64,000 nt of DNA from DTFZ01 sp050260375 (lineage in GTDB: Bacteria; Bacillota; Clostridia; Christensenellales; SZUA-584), in assembly GCA_050260375.1 (NCBI GenBank), contig JBLNCA010000007.1, forward strand, positions 1 to 64,000. Direction: 5' to 3'. Of this stretch, positions 35,737-44,113 are shown one piece after another; positions within the stretch are counted from its first letter, which is position 1; each line of letters starts with the position of its first letter. The position numbers were made by a program, and so were the translations under genes. The notes beneath the pieces are model-generated. The model searched no databases. It saw only the letters and a list, made by a program, of their open reading frames with translations, and had not been told where the DNA came from.

Positions 35737-38124
35737 TTATTTATCGGAAGTATTGTTATCTTTTTTTAGTATCTTCTTCACCATATCGGTGTACTTCTCG
35801 CACAGTTCCTCGGCGTATTCCTCAGTATACCCTTCAGTGCGTATCACTATTTTCGGGTGCGTAGCATGCGGGCAGATATAGCCGTAGCCGTTTTCCACGT
35901 CGAGCCGCAGGCCTTCCGCCGCAGCGGAGGCGCCCTCGCGGTATACCTCCTTTATCACCCTTCCTATGTCGTCCCAGCTGCAGCTTATCTCGCGCACGCG
36001 CTTATGCTCCGGCTCTATCATGCCCGCTATTTCTTCCAGCGACAAGCCCGTCCGCGCCATGTGCTCCGCGAGCCGGCACACTGCGTAAGCGCCGTCGAAA
36101 AGCATGCGCCGCGCGTCCGCGCCATACGAGCGCAGCGCTTCCTCTTCGGAGGCGTAGGAGACTTTAAGTCCCATTATCTGCGCGACGGCAACGGTGCCGC
36201 GCGAAGCGCCTGACGGAAGCGTAACGCTGTCTCCGCCCAGGCTGTTGAACATAAGGTAATAAACCATTGTCTCGAACTCGCCCTCGCCTATTACTCGCCC
36301 GTCGGGCAGGTACAGCGAACAAAAAGTAAAGTTGCGCGACATCCTTACCGCAAAGCGCGCGCCCTCCTCGCGCAGCACGCCCGTAATTGGCTCGTCCAGA
36401 TCGCTGTGATGCCACACCGCGCGTATGCCGCATTGCCCGAGCGCTTTCGCCGCAAGCCCGTCAATGTCCTTGCCGCCGCGCACTACAACGCTCAGCCCCG
36501 CGCTCTTTATAGAGGCGCTGTCTATGCCGCGGAACGCGGTGCCCAGATAAAGGCTCTCCGCCGCGTCCATAGGTATCTCCCTGCCGCACGCCTTGTTTGC
36601 CGTCTGCTCGCCCTGCGCGAAGTACTTTGCTTCTATCTTCTTTCTCGCGCCTTTGGAAAGTATGAATATGTCGGGCTCGAATATGTCAACAAACAGCTTT
36701 GCGCCCTTATACGACTTAATCGAGGCGCACAGCCCCGCGCCCAAAAGCGAAGCCGCCTGCGCGCACACCGGCTTTGGAACGTTTTTCATGGAGTATACGT
36801 CCGCGCCGCTCTGCGTGAATATGCCCGCGGCCTGCTTTAACACTGCGTCCGCGTACGGCGTGCCGTCCGTGCATACGGCGACGCTCCTGCCCGACATATA
36901 TTCCGCCGCAGCGCCGAATATCCTGCCGAGGCGCAGCGGCGTTATATCCGCCCCTATGTCGCCCGCAAAGCCGTTTTTGCATAGGAAATTCGGCCGTTCG
37001 CCAAAGCCCCATATTATGTTCTCGTTGGCGGATGCGCCGTGAGACAGGCACTTGTCGGGCCAGATCTTGACGCGCGGCGAAACGGTGTTGTCGCCCGACA
37101 GCTTGCAGCGCTCGCCTATTACCGCGCCCTCGTTTATTATGCACTTGTCGCCCGCCGTGCTTCCCGCAGCCATTACGCACAAATTGAGCTTCGAGTATCT
37201 GCCCACGCTTGAGCCACCGAGCAGCACGCTGCGCTTTATGCTGGCGTGCGCCCCTACGCGCGAGCCTGCGCCCACCGACGAAAACCTTCCTATTCTCGCT
37301 CCTTCGCCAATTACCGCGCCGTCGCCCAGAAAACACGGAGACTGCATCAGCGCAGAGCCGCTTATCCGTACGTCTTCGCCCACGCGTATGCCGTCAAGGT
37401 TCCTGCCCTTTATATCCGCTTTGACCTTTCCGTCCAGCAGGTCTTCATGCGCCTTAAGGTAGCTCTCTATGTTGCCCACGTCGCACCAGTAGCCTTGCGC
37501 TATGTAGCCCGATACCCGTATGCCGTTCTTCAGCATAAGCGGAAACAGGTCTTTGGCAAAATCGAACTTCTCGCCTGAGGGTATCATATCGAGCACGTCA
37601 GGCTCGAGTATGTATATGCCTGTGTTTACGGTATCGCTGAACACGTCCTCCCAGCCCGGCTTTTCGACGAACCGCTCCACGCTGCCGTCGTCGCCCGAGA
37701 TTACTACCCCGTACTCGAGCGGCTCGCCCATGCTTTTTAATACCAGCGTAGCTTTGGCGCCCGTGCGCCTGTGGAACACCACGGCGTCCGTTATATCTAT
37801 ATCGCACAGCGCGTCTCCGCTTATTACAACGAACGTGCCGTCCACAAAGCCGGAAGCGTTTTTGACGCTGCCCGCGGTGCCCAGCGGCTCGTCCTCAATG
37901 AAATATTCTATATTCGCGTTTTTTGTATCCTGGAAGTAGTCTATGATTACGGACGGGCGGTACATCAGCGTAAACGCCATGTCGCGTATGCCGTGCCTTA
38001 AAAGGTGCTCAACCGTGTACTCCGCGAGCGGTTTATCGAGCAGCTTAACCATGGGTTTTGGCACGTCGCACGTAAGAGGCCTAAGGCGCGTGCCCTCGCC
38101 GCCCGCCATCACTATAGCTTTCAT
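35737..38124 (-). CDS. Sugar-phosphate nucleotidyltransferase / phosphomannomutase-like fusion
   Basis: A 795-residue fusion. Residues 1-235 form a nucleotidyltransferase (KAIVMAGGEGTRLRPLT, plus a sugar-binding EKPGWED segment). About 250-355 is a left-handed beta-helix of hexapeptide repeats. About 385-780 is a phosphoglucomutase/phosphomannomutase-like fold. Proteins of this layout are usually named mannose-1-phosphate guanylyltransferase, and would feed GDP-mannose into envelope glycans. The second half lacks the TASHNP phosphoserine loop: the equivalent region reads ASIKSYKGAKLF. Mutase activity is therefore doubtful. AAGGAGAG precedes the ATG. Confidence 0.85.
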   Translation of the reverse strand: MKAIVMAGGEGTRLRPLTCDVPKPMVKLLDKPLAEYTVEHLLRHGIRDMAFTLMYRPSVIIDYFQDTKNANIEYFIEDEPLGTAGSVKNASGFVDGTFVVISGDALCDIDITDAVVFHRRTGAKATLVLKSMGEPLEYGVVISGDDGSVERFVEKPGWEDVFSDTVNTGIYILEPDVLDMIPSGEKFDFAKDLFPLMLKNGIRVSGYIAQGYWCDVGNIESYLKAHEDLLDGKVKADIKGRNLDGIRVGEDVRISGSALMQSPCFLGDGAVIGEGARIGRFSSVGAGSRVGAHASIKRSVLLGGSSVGRYSKLNLCVMAAGSTAGDKCIINEGAVIGERCKLSGDNTVSPRVKIWPDKCLSHGASANENIIWGFGERPNFLCKNGFAGDIGADITPLRLGRIFGAAAEYMSGRSVAVCTDGTPYADAVLKQAAGIFTQSGADVYSMKNVPKPVCAQAASLLGAGLCASIKSYKGAKLFVDIFEPDIFILSKGARKKIEAKYFAQGEQTANKACGREIPMDAAESLYLGTAFRGIDSASIKSAGLSVVVRGGKDIDGLAAKALGQCGIRAVWHHSDLDEPITGVLREEGARFAVRMSRNFTFCSLYLPDGRVIGEGEFETMVYYLMFNSLGGDSVTLPSGASRGTVAVAQIMGLKVSYASEEEALRSYGADARRMLFDGAYAVCRLAEHMARTGLSLEEIAGMIEPEHKRVREISCSWDDIGRVIKEVYREGASAAAEGLRLDVENGYGYICPHATHPKIVIRTEGYTEEYAEELCEKYTDMVKKILKKDNNTSDK

Positions 38125-38138
38125 AATAATGCTCTCCT

Positions 38139-38195
38139 TACACCCCGGTGGCTTTCGTTAAAATCACCCCAAAAAGGTGAGCCTTTTTAGGGTGT
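38139..38195 (-). repeat. Palindromic repeat variant after hslU
   Basis: A degenerate unit at 38139 is followed by a strong hairpin, CACCCCAAAAAGG with CCTTTTTAGGGTG, and a 4-nt loop (38165-38194). On the minus strand ATTTT follows, so it may also terminate hslV-hslU transcription. Confidence 0.7.
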
Positions 38196-38244
38196 TATAA
38201 AACAGGGTCTGGCATTATTATGTTTCAGCTTGCTCCGCGATATT

Positions 38245-39624
38245 CTATAGTATGTACTTTTGCAGGTCGTTGTCCTTTATCTGCTCTTTTAGGTGCTCTT
38301 TTACGTAGGCCGCGTCTATCTCAACGTCTATCATCGGGTGGTCGCCGCCCGCGTTGAAGGATATGTCCTCCAGCAGCGATTCCACGACGGTATGCAGCCT
38401 GCGCGCGCCTATGTTTTCCGACGTTTCGTTAACCATTACGGCGTACTTCGCAATCGCGTCTATCGCGTCTTCCTTGAATATGAGGCGTATGTTGTCCGCT
38501 TCAAGCAGCGCCTGATACTGCTTTATAATGGCGTTCTTGGGCTGCGTCAGTATGCGCTTCATATCTTCGGCGGTAAGGCTCTTAAGCTCCACCTTTATCG
38601 GGAACCTGCCTTGCAGCTCGGGTATGAGGTCGGATATCTTAGACACGTGGAACGCGCCCGCCGCTATGAACAGCATGTAGTCCGTCTTGACAGGCCCGTA
38701 TTTCGTTACTACGGTTGAGCCTTCAACAATCGGCAGTATATCCCGCTGCACACCCTCGCGCGATACGTCGGGTCCCTGCCCCATGTTCTTGCCCGCTATC
38801 TTGTCTATCTCATCTAAGAATATTATCCCGTCCTGCTCGGCGCGCTCTATCGCCGTGCTTATCACTTCGTCCATGTCTATAAGTTTGTCGGCTTCCTCCT
38901 GCGTGAATATCTTGCGCGCTTCGGATACCGTCACCCTGCGCCGCTTCGTCTTCTTGGGAAGTATGCCGCCCAGCATATCCTGTATGTTTATGTCGCTGCC
39001 CAGTCCCGCTATCTCTATACCTATCGACGAGTTGTCCTGCACCTCGATTTCTATCATCGTATCCTCGAGTTTTCCCGCGCGCAATTGCGCCAATGTTTCC
39101 TCGCGCTTCGTCATGCGCTTCTGGCGCTCTTCCTGCGTTTCGGGAGGCACGCTCTGCCCCTGTCCCAAAAGCGCCTGGAAAGGGTTCGCAGCCGGAGCGG
39201 GCTTGCGGTGCAACGGCGCGAGTATGTCAACGAGCCTTTCTTCCGCCGCCTTTTCGGCCTTGGAACGCACTGTCTCATGCCGCGACGCCTTTACCATCCG
39301 TATCGACGCCTCTACAAGGTCTCTCACCATCGATTCCACGTCGCGCCCGACGTATCCCACTTCGGTGAACTTCGTGGCCTCTACCTTTATGAACGGCGCG
39401 TTCATCAGCTTGGCGAGCCGCCTCGCTATTTCCGTCTTGCCTACGCCCGTGGGCCCCACCATTATTATGTTCTTGGGAGTTATCTCATCCCGCATCTCCT
39501 GCTCGACCTTGTTGCGGCGGTAGCGGTTGCGCAGGGCCACAGCCACGGCGCGTTTCGCCTTGTCCTGCCCGATTATATACTTGTCAAGCTCGCTGACTAT
39601 CTCTTTTGGCGTCAGATGGGACAT
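38245..39624 (-). CDS. hslU: ATP-dependent protease ATPase subunit HslU
   Basis: A 459-residue AAA+ unfoldase that feeds substrates to HslV. Walker A is GPTGVGKTEIA near 54-64, Walker B FLDEIDK, with an intermediate I domain (about 110-240) and the C-terminal LHTVVESLLEDISF sensor region. The C-terminal tail that docks on HslV ends in LQKYIL. I chose ATG at 39624 because GAGGAGG is six bases upstream; an in-frame ATG at 39639 lies within hslV. There is only one base between the hslV stop and this start. Confidence 0.97.
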   Translation of the reverse strand: MSHLTPKEIVSELDKYIIGQDKAKRAVAVALRNRYRRNKVEQEMRDEITPKNIIMVGPTGVGKTEIARRLAKLMNAPFIKVEATKFTEVGYVGRDVESMVRDLVEASIRMVKASRHETVRSKAEKAAEERLVDILAPLHRKPAPAANPFQALLGQGQSVPPETQEERQKRMTKREETLAQLRAGKLEDTMIEIEVQDNSSIGIEIAGLGSDINIQDMLGGILPKKTKRRRVTVSEARKIFTQEEADKLIDMDEVISTAIERAEQDGIIFLDEIDKIAGKNMGQGPDVSREGVQRDILPIVEGSTVVTKYGPVKTDYMLFIAAGAFHVSKISDLIPELQGRFPIKVELKSLTAEDMKRILTQPKNAIIKQYQALLEADNIRLIFKEDAIDAIAKYAVMVNETSENIGARRLHTVVESLLEDISFNAGGDHPMIDVEIDAAYVKEHLKEQIKDNDLQKYIL

Positions 39625-39625
39625 G

Positions 39626-40156
39626 CTATACCTCCTCAACGGTTATCACGTTGTTTGTAAACACGCATATGCTGCTCGCTATTGCCATAGCTTTTTTGAC
39701 TATCTCCAGCGCGGATAAATCGGTATTCTCCTTCAGCGCCTTGGCTGCCGCGAGAGCGTAACTTCCGCCCGAGCCTATGGCCGCTATGTCGTCGTCGGGC
39801 GTTATCACCTCGCCGCTGCCCGATATTACGAGCAGTTCGTCCTTGTCCGCCGCGATAAGCATCGCTTCAAGCTTGCGCAGCACCTTGTCTCCGCGCCATT
39901 CCTGCGCCAGTTCCACCGCGGCGCGCTGCAGGCTGCCGCTGTACTGCTCGAGCTTTGCCTCGAAGCGCTCGGAAAGCGTGAACGCGTCGGCAACCGAGCC
40001 CGCAAACCCTACGACGACCTTGTCGTCAAAAAGCCGCCGCACCTTCTTTGCGTTGTGCTTCATTATAGTATTCTGGCCGAACGTGACCTGCCCGTCGCCC
40101 GCGATGGCGCACTTGCCGTCCCGCCTCACCGCTACTATCGTAGTGCCTTCCATCAT
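39626..40156 (-). CDS. hslV: ATP-dependent protease peptidase subunit HslV
   Basis: A 176-residue proteasome-related peptidase. The catalytic N-terminal Thr is in GTTIVAVRRDGK, here preceded by MMEG, which must be removed. GDGQVTFGQ and GSGGSYALAAA are further family blocks. I chose ATG at 40156 because GGAGG lies eight bases upstream; the frame is open for 29 more codons upstream but shows no similarity. The Thr active site is unlike the Ser of Bacillus subtilis ClpQ. xerC and codY, which flank hslVU in many Firmicutes, are absent. Confidence 0.95.
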   Translation of the reverse strand: MMEGTTIVAVRRDGKCAIAGDGQVTFGQNTIMKHNAKKVRRLFDDKVVVGFAGSVADAFTLSERFEAKLEQYSGSLQRAAVELAQEWRGDKVLRKLEAMLIAADKDELLVISGSGEVITPDDDIAAIGSGGSYALAAAKALKENTDLSALEIVKKAMAIASSICVFTNNVITVEEV

Positions 40157-40208
40157 CTCTGTTTCCTCCAAAACATTCCCGAAACCGCGTTGATTCCGAA
40201 AACCGTTA

Positions 40209-40234
40209 TGGGGACGAGGCAAAGCCTCTCCCCT
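40209..40234. other. GC-rich hairpin upstream of hslV
   Basis: GGGGACGAGG and CCTCTCCCC form a stem with a 5-nt loop. A second one, GGGAGGG with CCCTCCC, lies at 40288-40308. Neither has a clear U tract. Both are in the 317-bp gap between hslV and trmFO, which is otherwise filled with the palindromic repeat. Confidence 0.5.
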
Positions 40235-40497
40235 TATACACACCCCATCAAGTCTTGCGACTTGCCGGGGGCCCCGTATATATACGCGGGAGGGACAAAC
40301 CCCTCCCTGAATGTCCTTCTTTATTATCTTATATTACCCCATCAAGCCTCACGACTTGCTGGGGACCCCGTATTTACACCCTATTAAGCCTCACGACTTT
40401 TTGGGGACCCCGTATTTACACCCCATCAGCCTCACGGCTTGCTGGGGACCCCGTATTTACACCCCATCAAGTCTCACGACTTGCTGGGGACCCCATT
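40235..40497. repeat. Array of five palindromic repeat units between hslV and trmFO
   Basis: One unit lies at 40241-40278. Four head-to-tail units then start at 40336, 40378, 40420 and 40461, a period of 42, 42 and 41 bp. Each has a CCCC..AAG/CTT..GGGG stem, then GACCCCGTATTTAC. Because the part between stems is conserved, this is a tandem repeat and not a CRISPR. The last unit encodes the end of TrmFO. Confidence 0.92.
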
Positions 40498-41796
40498 AAA
40501 AACCCCGTCCCGTATGCGCCTTATCTCACTAAGCGCCCTTTCGGATACGGCTAATTTTACGTCCCGCCTGCGCGCTTTAGATTCCAGCCTGCCCAATATG
40601 CCAAAAGTAATATTCATTGGCTGGAAATCCGCTCCGCAATAGCCCGAAACGTACGCCGCAAGCGCGCCGCACGCAGTATTCCTGCTAAAATACGGCCTTT
40701 GCTTTCCCGTTATATCGCACGCCGCAAACAGCCCCGCGAGCAGCCCGGACGAGGCGCTCTCAATATACCCTTCCACGCCGGTTATCTGTCCCGCGAAGAA
40801 AAGCCCCGGGCGGCTCTTCATCTCGTAGTATTCGTTTAATACCCCCGGGCTTTTTATGTACGTGTTCCTGTGCATCACGCCGTAGCGCACGAACTCCGCG
40901 TTTTCAAGCCCCGGTATCATAGAAAACACTCTTTTCTGTTCGCCGAACTTCAAATGCGTCTGAAAGCCTACGAGGTTAAAAAGCCGGCACTCGGCGTCCT
41001 CGCGCCGCAGCTGCACCACCGCGTAAGGCTTGCTGCCGTCGGGGCACGTAATCCCAACCGGCTTCAGCGGCCCGAAGCAAAGCGTTTTAAAGCCGCGCTT
41101 CGCCATAGTCTCTATCGGCATGCAGCCCTCAAACACGTTGTCGTCCTCAAAGCCGTGCATATGCGCCGTCTCGGCGTTTATTAGCGCCTCCCAAAAAGCG
41201 CGGTACTGCTCTTCGTTCATCGGGCAGTTCAGATAGTCGCTGCCTTCGCCGTATCTTGACGCCCAGAACGCCTTGCCCATATCCACCGACTCGGCCGTCA
41301 CTATCGGCGCCGCCGCGTCGAAAAACGAGAGCATGCCGTTCGTCCTGCGGGCTATGTCGTCCGCAAGCGGCCCGGAAGCAAGGGGCCCCGCCGCCACGAT
41401 AGCGATGCCTTCTTCGGGTATTTTCTCTGCCTGCTCTGTAACAACTTCTATATGCCCGTTCGAGCGCACCGCGTTTGTGACATACTCAGAAAACGCTTTC
41501 CTGTCCACAGCGAGCGCGCCGCCCGCGGGTACCTTCGTCTCGTCCGCAGCCCGCATTATCAGCGAACCAAGCTCCCTCATCTCCTGCTTTAAAAGCCCCA
41601 CGGCGTTCGCAAGCCCCTCCGCACGCAGGGAGTTCGAGCACACCAGCTCCGCGAAGCCTTCCTCTCTGTGTGCGGGCGAAAACGCCAGCGGCTTTTGCTC
41701 AACGAGCGTTACATCGACGCCGAAGCGCGCGAGCTGCCAGGCGGCCTCGCAGCCCGCAAGCCCCGCGCCTATTACGACAGCGCTATTCTTCTTCAT
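40474..41796 (-). CDS. trmFO: Methylenetetrahydrofolate-tRNA-(uracil-5-)-methyltransferase TrmFO
   Basis: A 440-residue folate/FAD-dependent enzyme that forms m5U54 in the T-loop of tRNA. The FAD-binding VVIGAGLAGCEAAWQL is at 7-22. EGFAELVCSNSLRAEG, YLNCPMNEEQY and GQITGVEGYIESA are family blocks. The final codons GVPSKS and the TGA stop lie inside a palindromic repeat, so the C-terminus is repeat-derived. The start lies within the end of topA (14-bp overlap), matching the usual topA-trmFO pairing. Confidence 0.96.
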   Translation of the reverse strand: MKKNSAVVIGAGLAGCEAAWQLARFGVDVTLVEQKPLAFSPAHREEGFAELVCSNSLRAEGLANAVGLLKQEMRELGSLIMRAADETKVPAGGALAVDRKAFSEYVTNAVRSNGHIEVVTEQAEKIPEEGIAIVAAGPLASGPLADDIARRTNGMLSFFDAAAPIVTAESVDMGKAFWASRYGEGSDYLNCPMNEEQYRAFWEALINAETAHMHGFEDDNVFEGCMPIETMAKRGFKTLCFGPLKPVGITCPDGSKPYAVVQLRREDAECRLFNLVGFQTHLKFGEQKRVFSMIPGLENAEFVRYGVMHRNTYIKSPGVLNEYYEMKSRPGLFFAGQITGVEGYIESASSGLLAGLFAACDITGKQRPYFSRNTACGALAAYVSGYCGADFQPMNITFGILGRLESKARRRDVKLAVSERALSEIRRIRDGVFNGVPSKS

Positions 41797-43990
41797 CCGC
41801 TTTCTTTCGCTGGTTTTTTGAGCACTCCGGATTGGAGCACTTCTTGTAGCTCTTGCCGTTCGACATGCGGCGCAGCACCATCATGCTCCCGCAAGCGTCG
41901 CATTTATCGGGTATAGGCATATCCCACGACACAAAATCGCATTCGGGGTAGCCTTCGCAGCCATAGAAAGTCTTGCGCGTTTTAGCCGACTTCTTCTCCA
42001 CTATCCGCTTGCCGCACTTGGGGCAGGGCGTGTCTATATACTTGACAATAGGCTTGGTGTTGCGGCACTCGGGGTAACCGGGGCACGCGAGGAACTGCCC
42101 GAACCTGCCGTCCTTATACACCATTGTCCTGCCGCACTTCTCGCATACCACGTCGGACTCCTTTACGGGAAGCTCAACGCGCTCCACCGTCTTGTCCGCC
42201 GCCTCCAGCGTCTTTTCAAACGGCGTATAAAAATCTCGCAGCAGCTTCTTCCACTGCTTTCCGCCGTTCTCTATATCGTCGAGTTCGTTCTCGAGCTCCG
42301 CGGTGAATTCCACGTCCACGATGTCCGAGAAGTTCTTTTTCATCAGGTCGTTCACTATCACGCCAAGTTCGGTGGGCTTTAACGCCTTGCCCTCTTTGGC
42401 GATATACTTGCGCTCCTGTATGGTCGATATTATAGGCGCGTACGTGCTCGGCCTGCCAATGCCCTTTTCCTCAAGCGCCTTTACCAGCGTCGCCTCGGTG
42501 TAGCGGCTCGGCGGCTGCGTGAAGTTCTGCTTGGGCGTTATGCTTACCACCGGGCAGACCTCGCCTTCGCGCAGCGCTGGCAGTATGCTGTCCTTTTGCT
42601 CCTCGTCGCCCGAGTACGCCGCGGTATACCCCTTAAATGTAAGCCGCGAGCCTGCCGCCTTGAACACGCAGTCCCCGGCGTTTAACGTCACCGCCATGGT
42701 CTCGTATTCGGAAGGCTTCATCTGGCTCGCTACGAAACGGCTGTATATTAGCTTATATAGCTTGTACTGGTCCTTTGACAACGTGTCTTTCAGCGCGTCG
42801 GGAGCAAGGTTCATATGCGACGGGCGTATGGCCTCGTGCGCGTCCTGCGCTTTCCTGGATTTTTTAAAGTAATTGGGAGTATCGGGAAGGTACTCTTTGC
42901 CGTACGCCTTTTCTATGTGTTCTCGCACAGCCTTAAGCGCCTCGTCGGACACTCTCGTCGAGTCTGTCCTTATATACGTCACGAGCCCTACCGAGCCCTC
43001 GCCCGGCAGTTCGACGCCTTCGTAAAGCTGCTGTGCAACGAGCATAGTGCGCTTAGCGGTAAAGCCCAGCGCGCTTGCTGCCGCCTGCTGCAGATAGCTC
43101 GTAGTAAAGGGCGGCGGGGCGCTCTTTTTTTTCTCGCCCTTCTTCACGCTCGCGACTACAAAGTCTTTGCCTTTTATCGCTTCGAGTATCTCGTCAGCCT
43201 GCTGTTTGTTTTCAAGCTTCTTGCGGCCGTTATGTTCGGCGAATTTCGCCTCGAACTGCTGCGTCCCGGCCGCGTCGCGGAGCAGCGCGGTTATCGTCCA
43301 GAACTCCTCCGGCTTAAAAGCGTTTATCTCTTCCTCGCGGTCGCATATTATGCGCACTGCCACCGACTGCACCCGCCCTGCCGACAGGCCTTTTTTCACC
43401 TTGCGCCACAGAAGGGGCGAGAGCTTGTATCCCACGAGGCGGTCGAGCACGCGCCGCGCCTGCTGCGCGTCCACCAAATCGAGGTTAATGCTTCTCGGAT
43501 TCTTTATTGCGTTCATCACGGCATTCTGCGTTATCTCGTTGAACTCTATGCGGCTGATTTTGTCGTCCTCGCCCAGCAGGTTCGCTATATGCCATGATAT
43601 CGCTTCGCCCTCGCGGTCGGGGTCGGTAGCGAGGTATATCCTTTTTGCGCCCGCTGCGCCCGCCTTGAGGCTTGAAACGACGGCCTTCTTTCCTCTTATC
43701 TGTATATACTTAGGCTCGAAGTCGTTCTCGATATCCACGCCCAGGGAGCTCTTGGGCAGATCTCTTACATGCCCCCCGCTCGCCTGAACCTTGTAGCCCG
43801 AACCAAGAAATTTGCTTATCGTCTTTGCCTTCGCCGGCGACTCCACTATAACGAGATCGTACCTCTTGCCCGGCGCGGCAGCCTTTTTAGTCTCGCTCTT
43901 TTTCGCGGCGGATTTTACCGAGGCCGTTTTTCTCACGGTCGCCTGTTTGGGCTCGGCCTTCTTTGCTGTGGATTTTTGTGCAGATGCCAT
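41783..43990 (-). CDS. topA: DNA topoisomerase I
   Basis: A 735-residue type IA topoisomerase that relaxes negative supercoils. The TOPRIM segment starts at LVIVESPAKAKTI (about 46). The active-site Tyr is in YIRTDSTR. Three C-terminal zinc-ribbon modules carry four Cys each (CEKC..C..C, CPKC..C..C, CDAC..C..C). The first 40 residues form a Lys/Ala-rich tail like histone H1 that most relatives lack. I chose ATG at 43990 behind GGAGAGAAAC; an ATG four codons upstream is less well placed. A degenerate repeat separates it from dprA. Confidence 0.96.
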   Translation of the reverse strand: MASAQKSTAKKAEPKQATVRKTASVKSAAKKSETKKAAAPGKRYDLVIVESPAKAKTISKFLGSGYKVQASGGHVRDLPKSSLGVDIENDFEPKYIQIRGKKAVVSSLKAGAAGAKRIYLATDPDREGEAISWHIANLLGEDDKISRIEFNEITQNAVMNAIKNPRSINLDLVDAQQARRVLDRLVGYKLSPLLWRKVKKGLSAGRVQSVAVRIICDREEEINAFKPEEFWTITALLRDAAGTQQFEAKFAEHNGRKKLENKQQADEILEAIKGKDFVVASVKKGEKKKSAPPPFTTSYLQQAAASALGFTAKRTMLVAQQLYEGVELPGEGSVGLVTYIRTDSTRVSDEALKAVREHIEKAYGKEYLPDTPNYFKKSRKAQDAHEAIRPSHMNLAPDALKDTLSKDQYKLYKLIYSRFVASQMKPSEYETMAVTLNAGDCVFKAAGSRLTFKGYTAAYSGDEEQKDSILPALREGEVCPVVSITPKQNFTQPPSRYTEATLVKALEEKGIGRPSTYAPIISTIQERKYIAKEGKALKPTELGVIVNDLMKKNFSDIVDVEFTAELENELDDIENGGKQWKKLLRDFYTPFEKTLEAADKTVERVELPVKESDVVCEKCGRTMVYKDGRFGQFLACPGYPECRNTKPIVKYIDTPCPKCGKRIVEKKSAKTRKTFYGCEGYPECDFVSWDMPIPDKCDACGSMMVLRRMSNGKSYKKCSNPECSKNQRKKADEEE

Positions 43991-44019
43991 GTTTCTCTCC
44001 AAAATAGTATTCTTTACAC

Positions 44020-44051
44020 CCCGTAAGCTTTAAGCTTTTGGGCCCCGTAAA
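44020..44051. repeat. Degenerate palindromic repeat between dprA and topA
   Basis: ACACCCCGTAAGC, then AAGCTTTTGGGCCCCGTA: the ends of the element are kept and the stem is altered. It sits just upstream of the topA ribosome binding site. Confidence 0.6.
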
Positions 44052-44113
44052 CTTTCTTGTTTGATTAAAAGTCCTGGGTCTTTATTCCGCCCGGTATTGC
44101 AAAATTTATCGGG

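Noticed and set aside
40241..40497. Regular repeats resembling a short CRISPR array
   Set aside because: The parts between the palindromes are conserved rather than unique, the period is 42 bp, other copies are scattered singly, and no cas gene is near.
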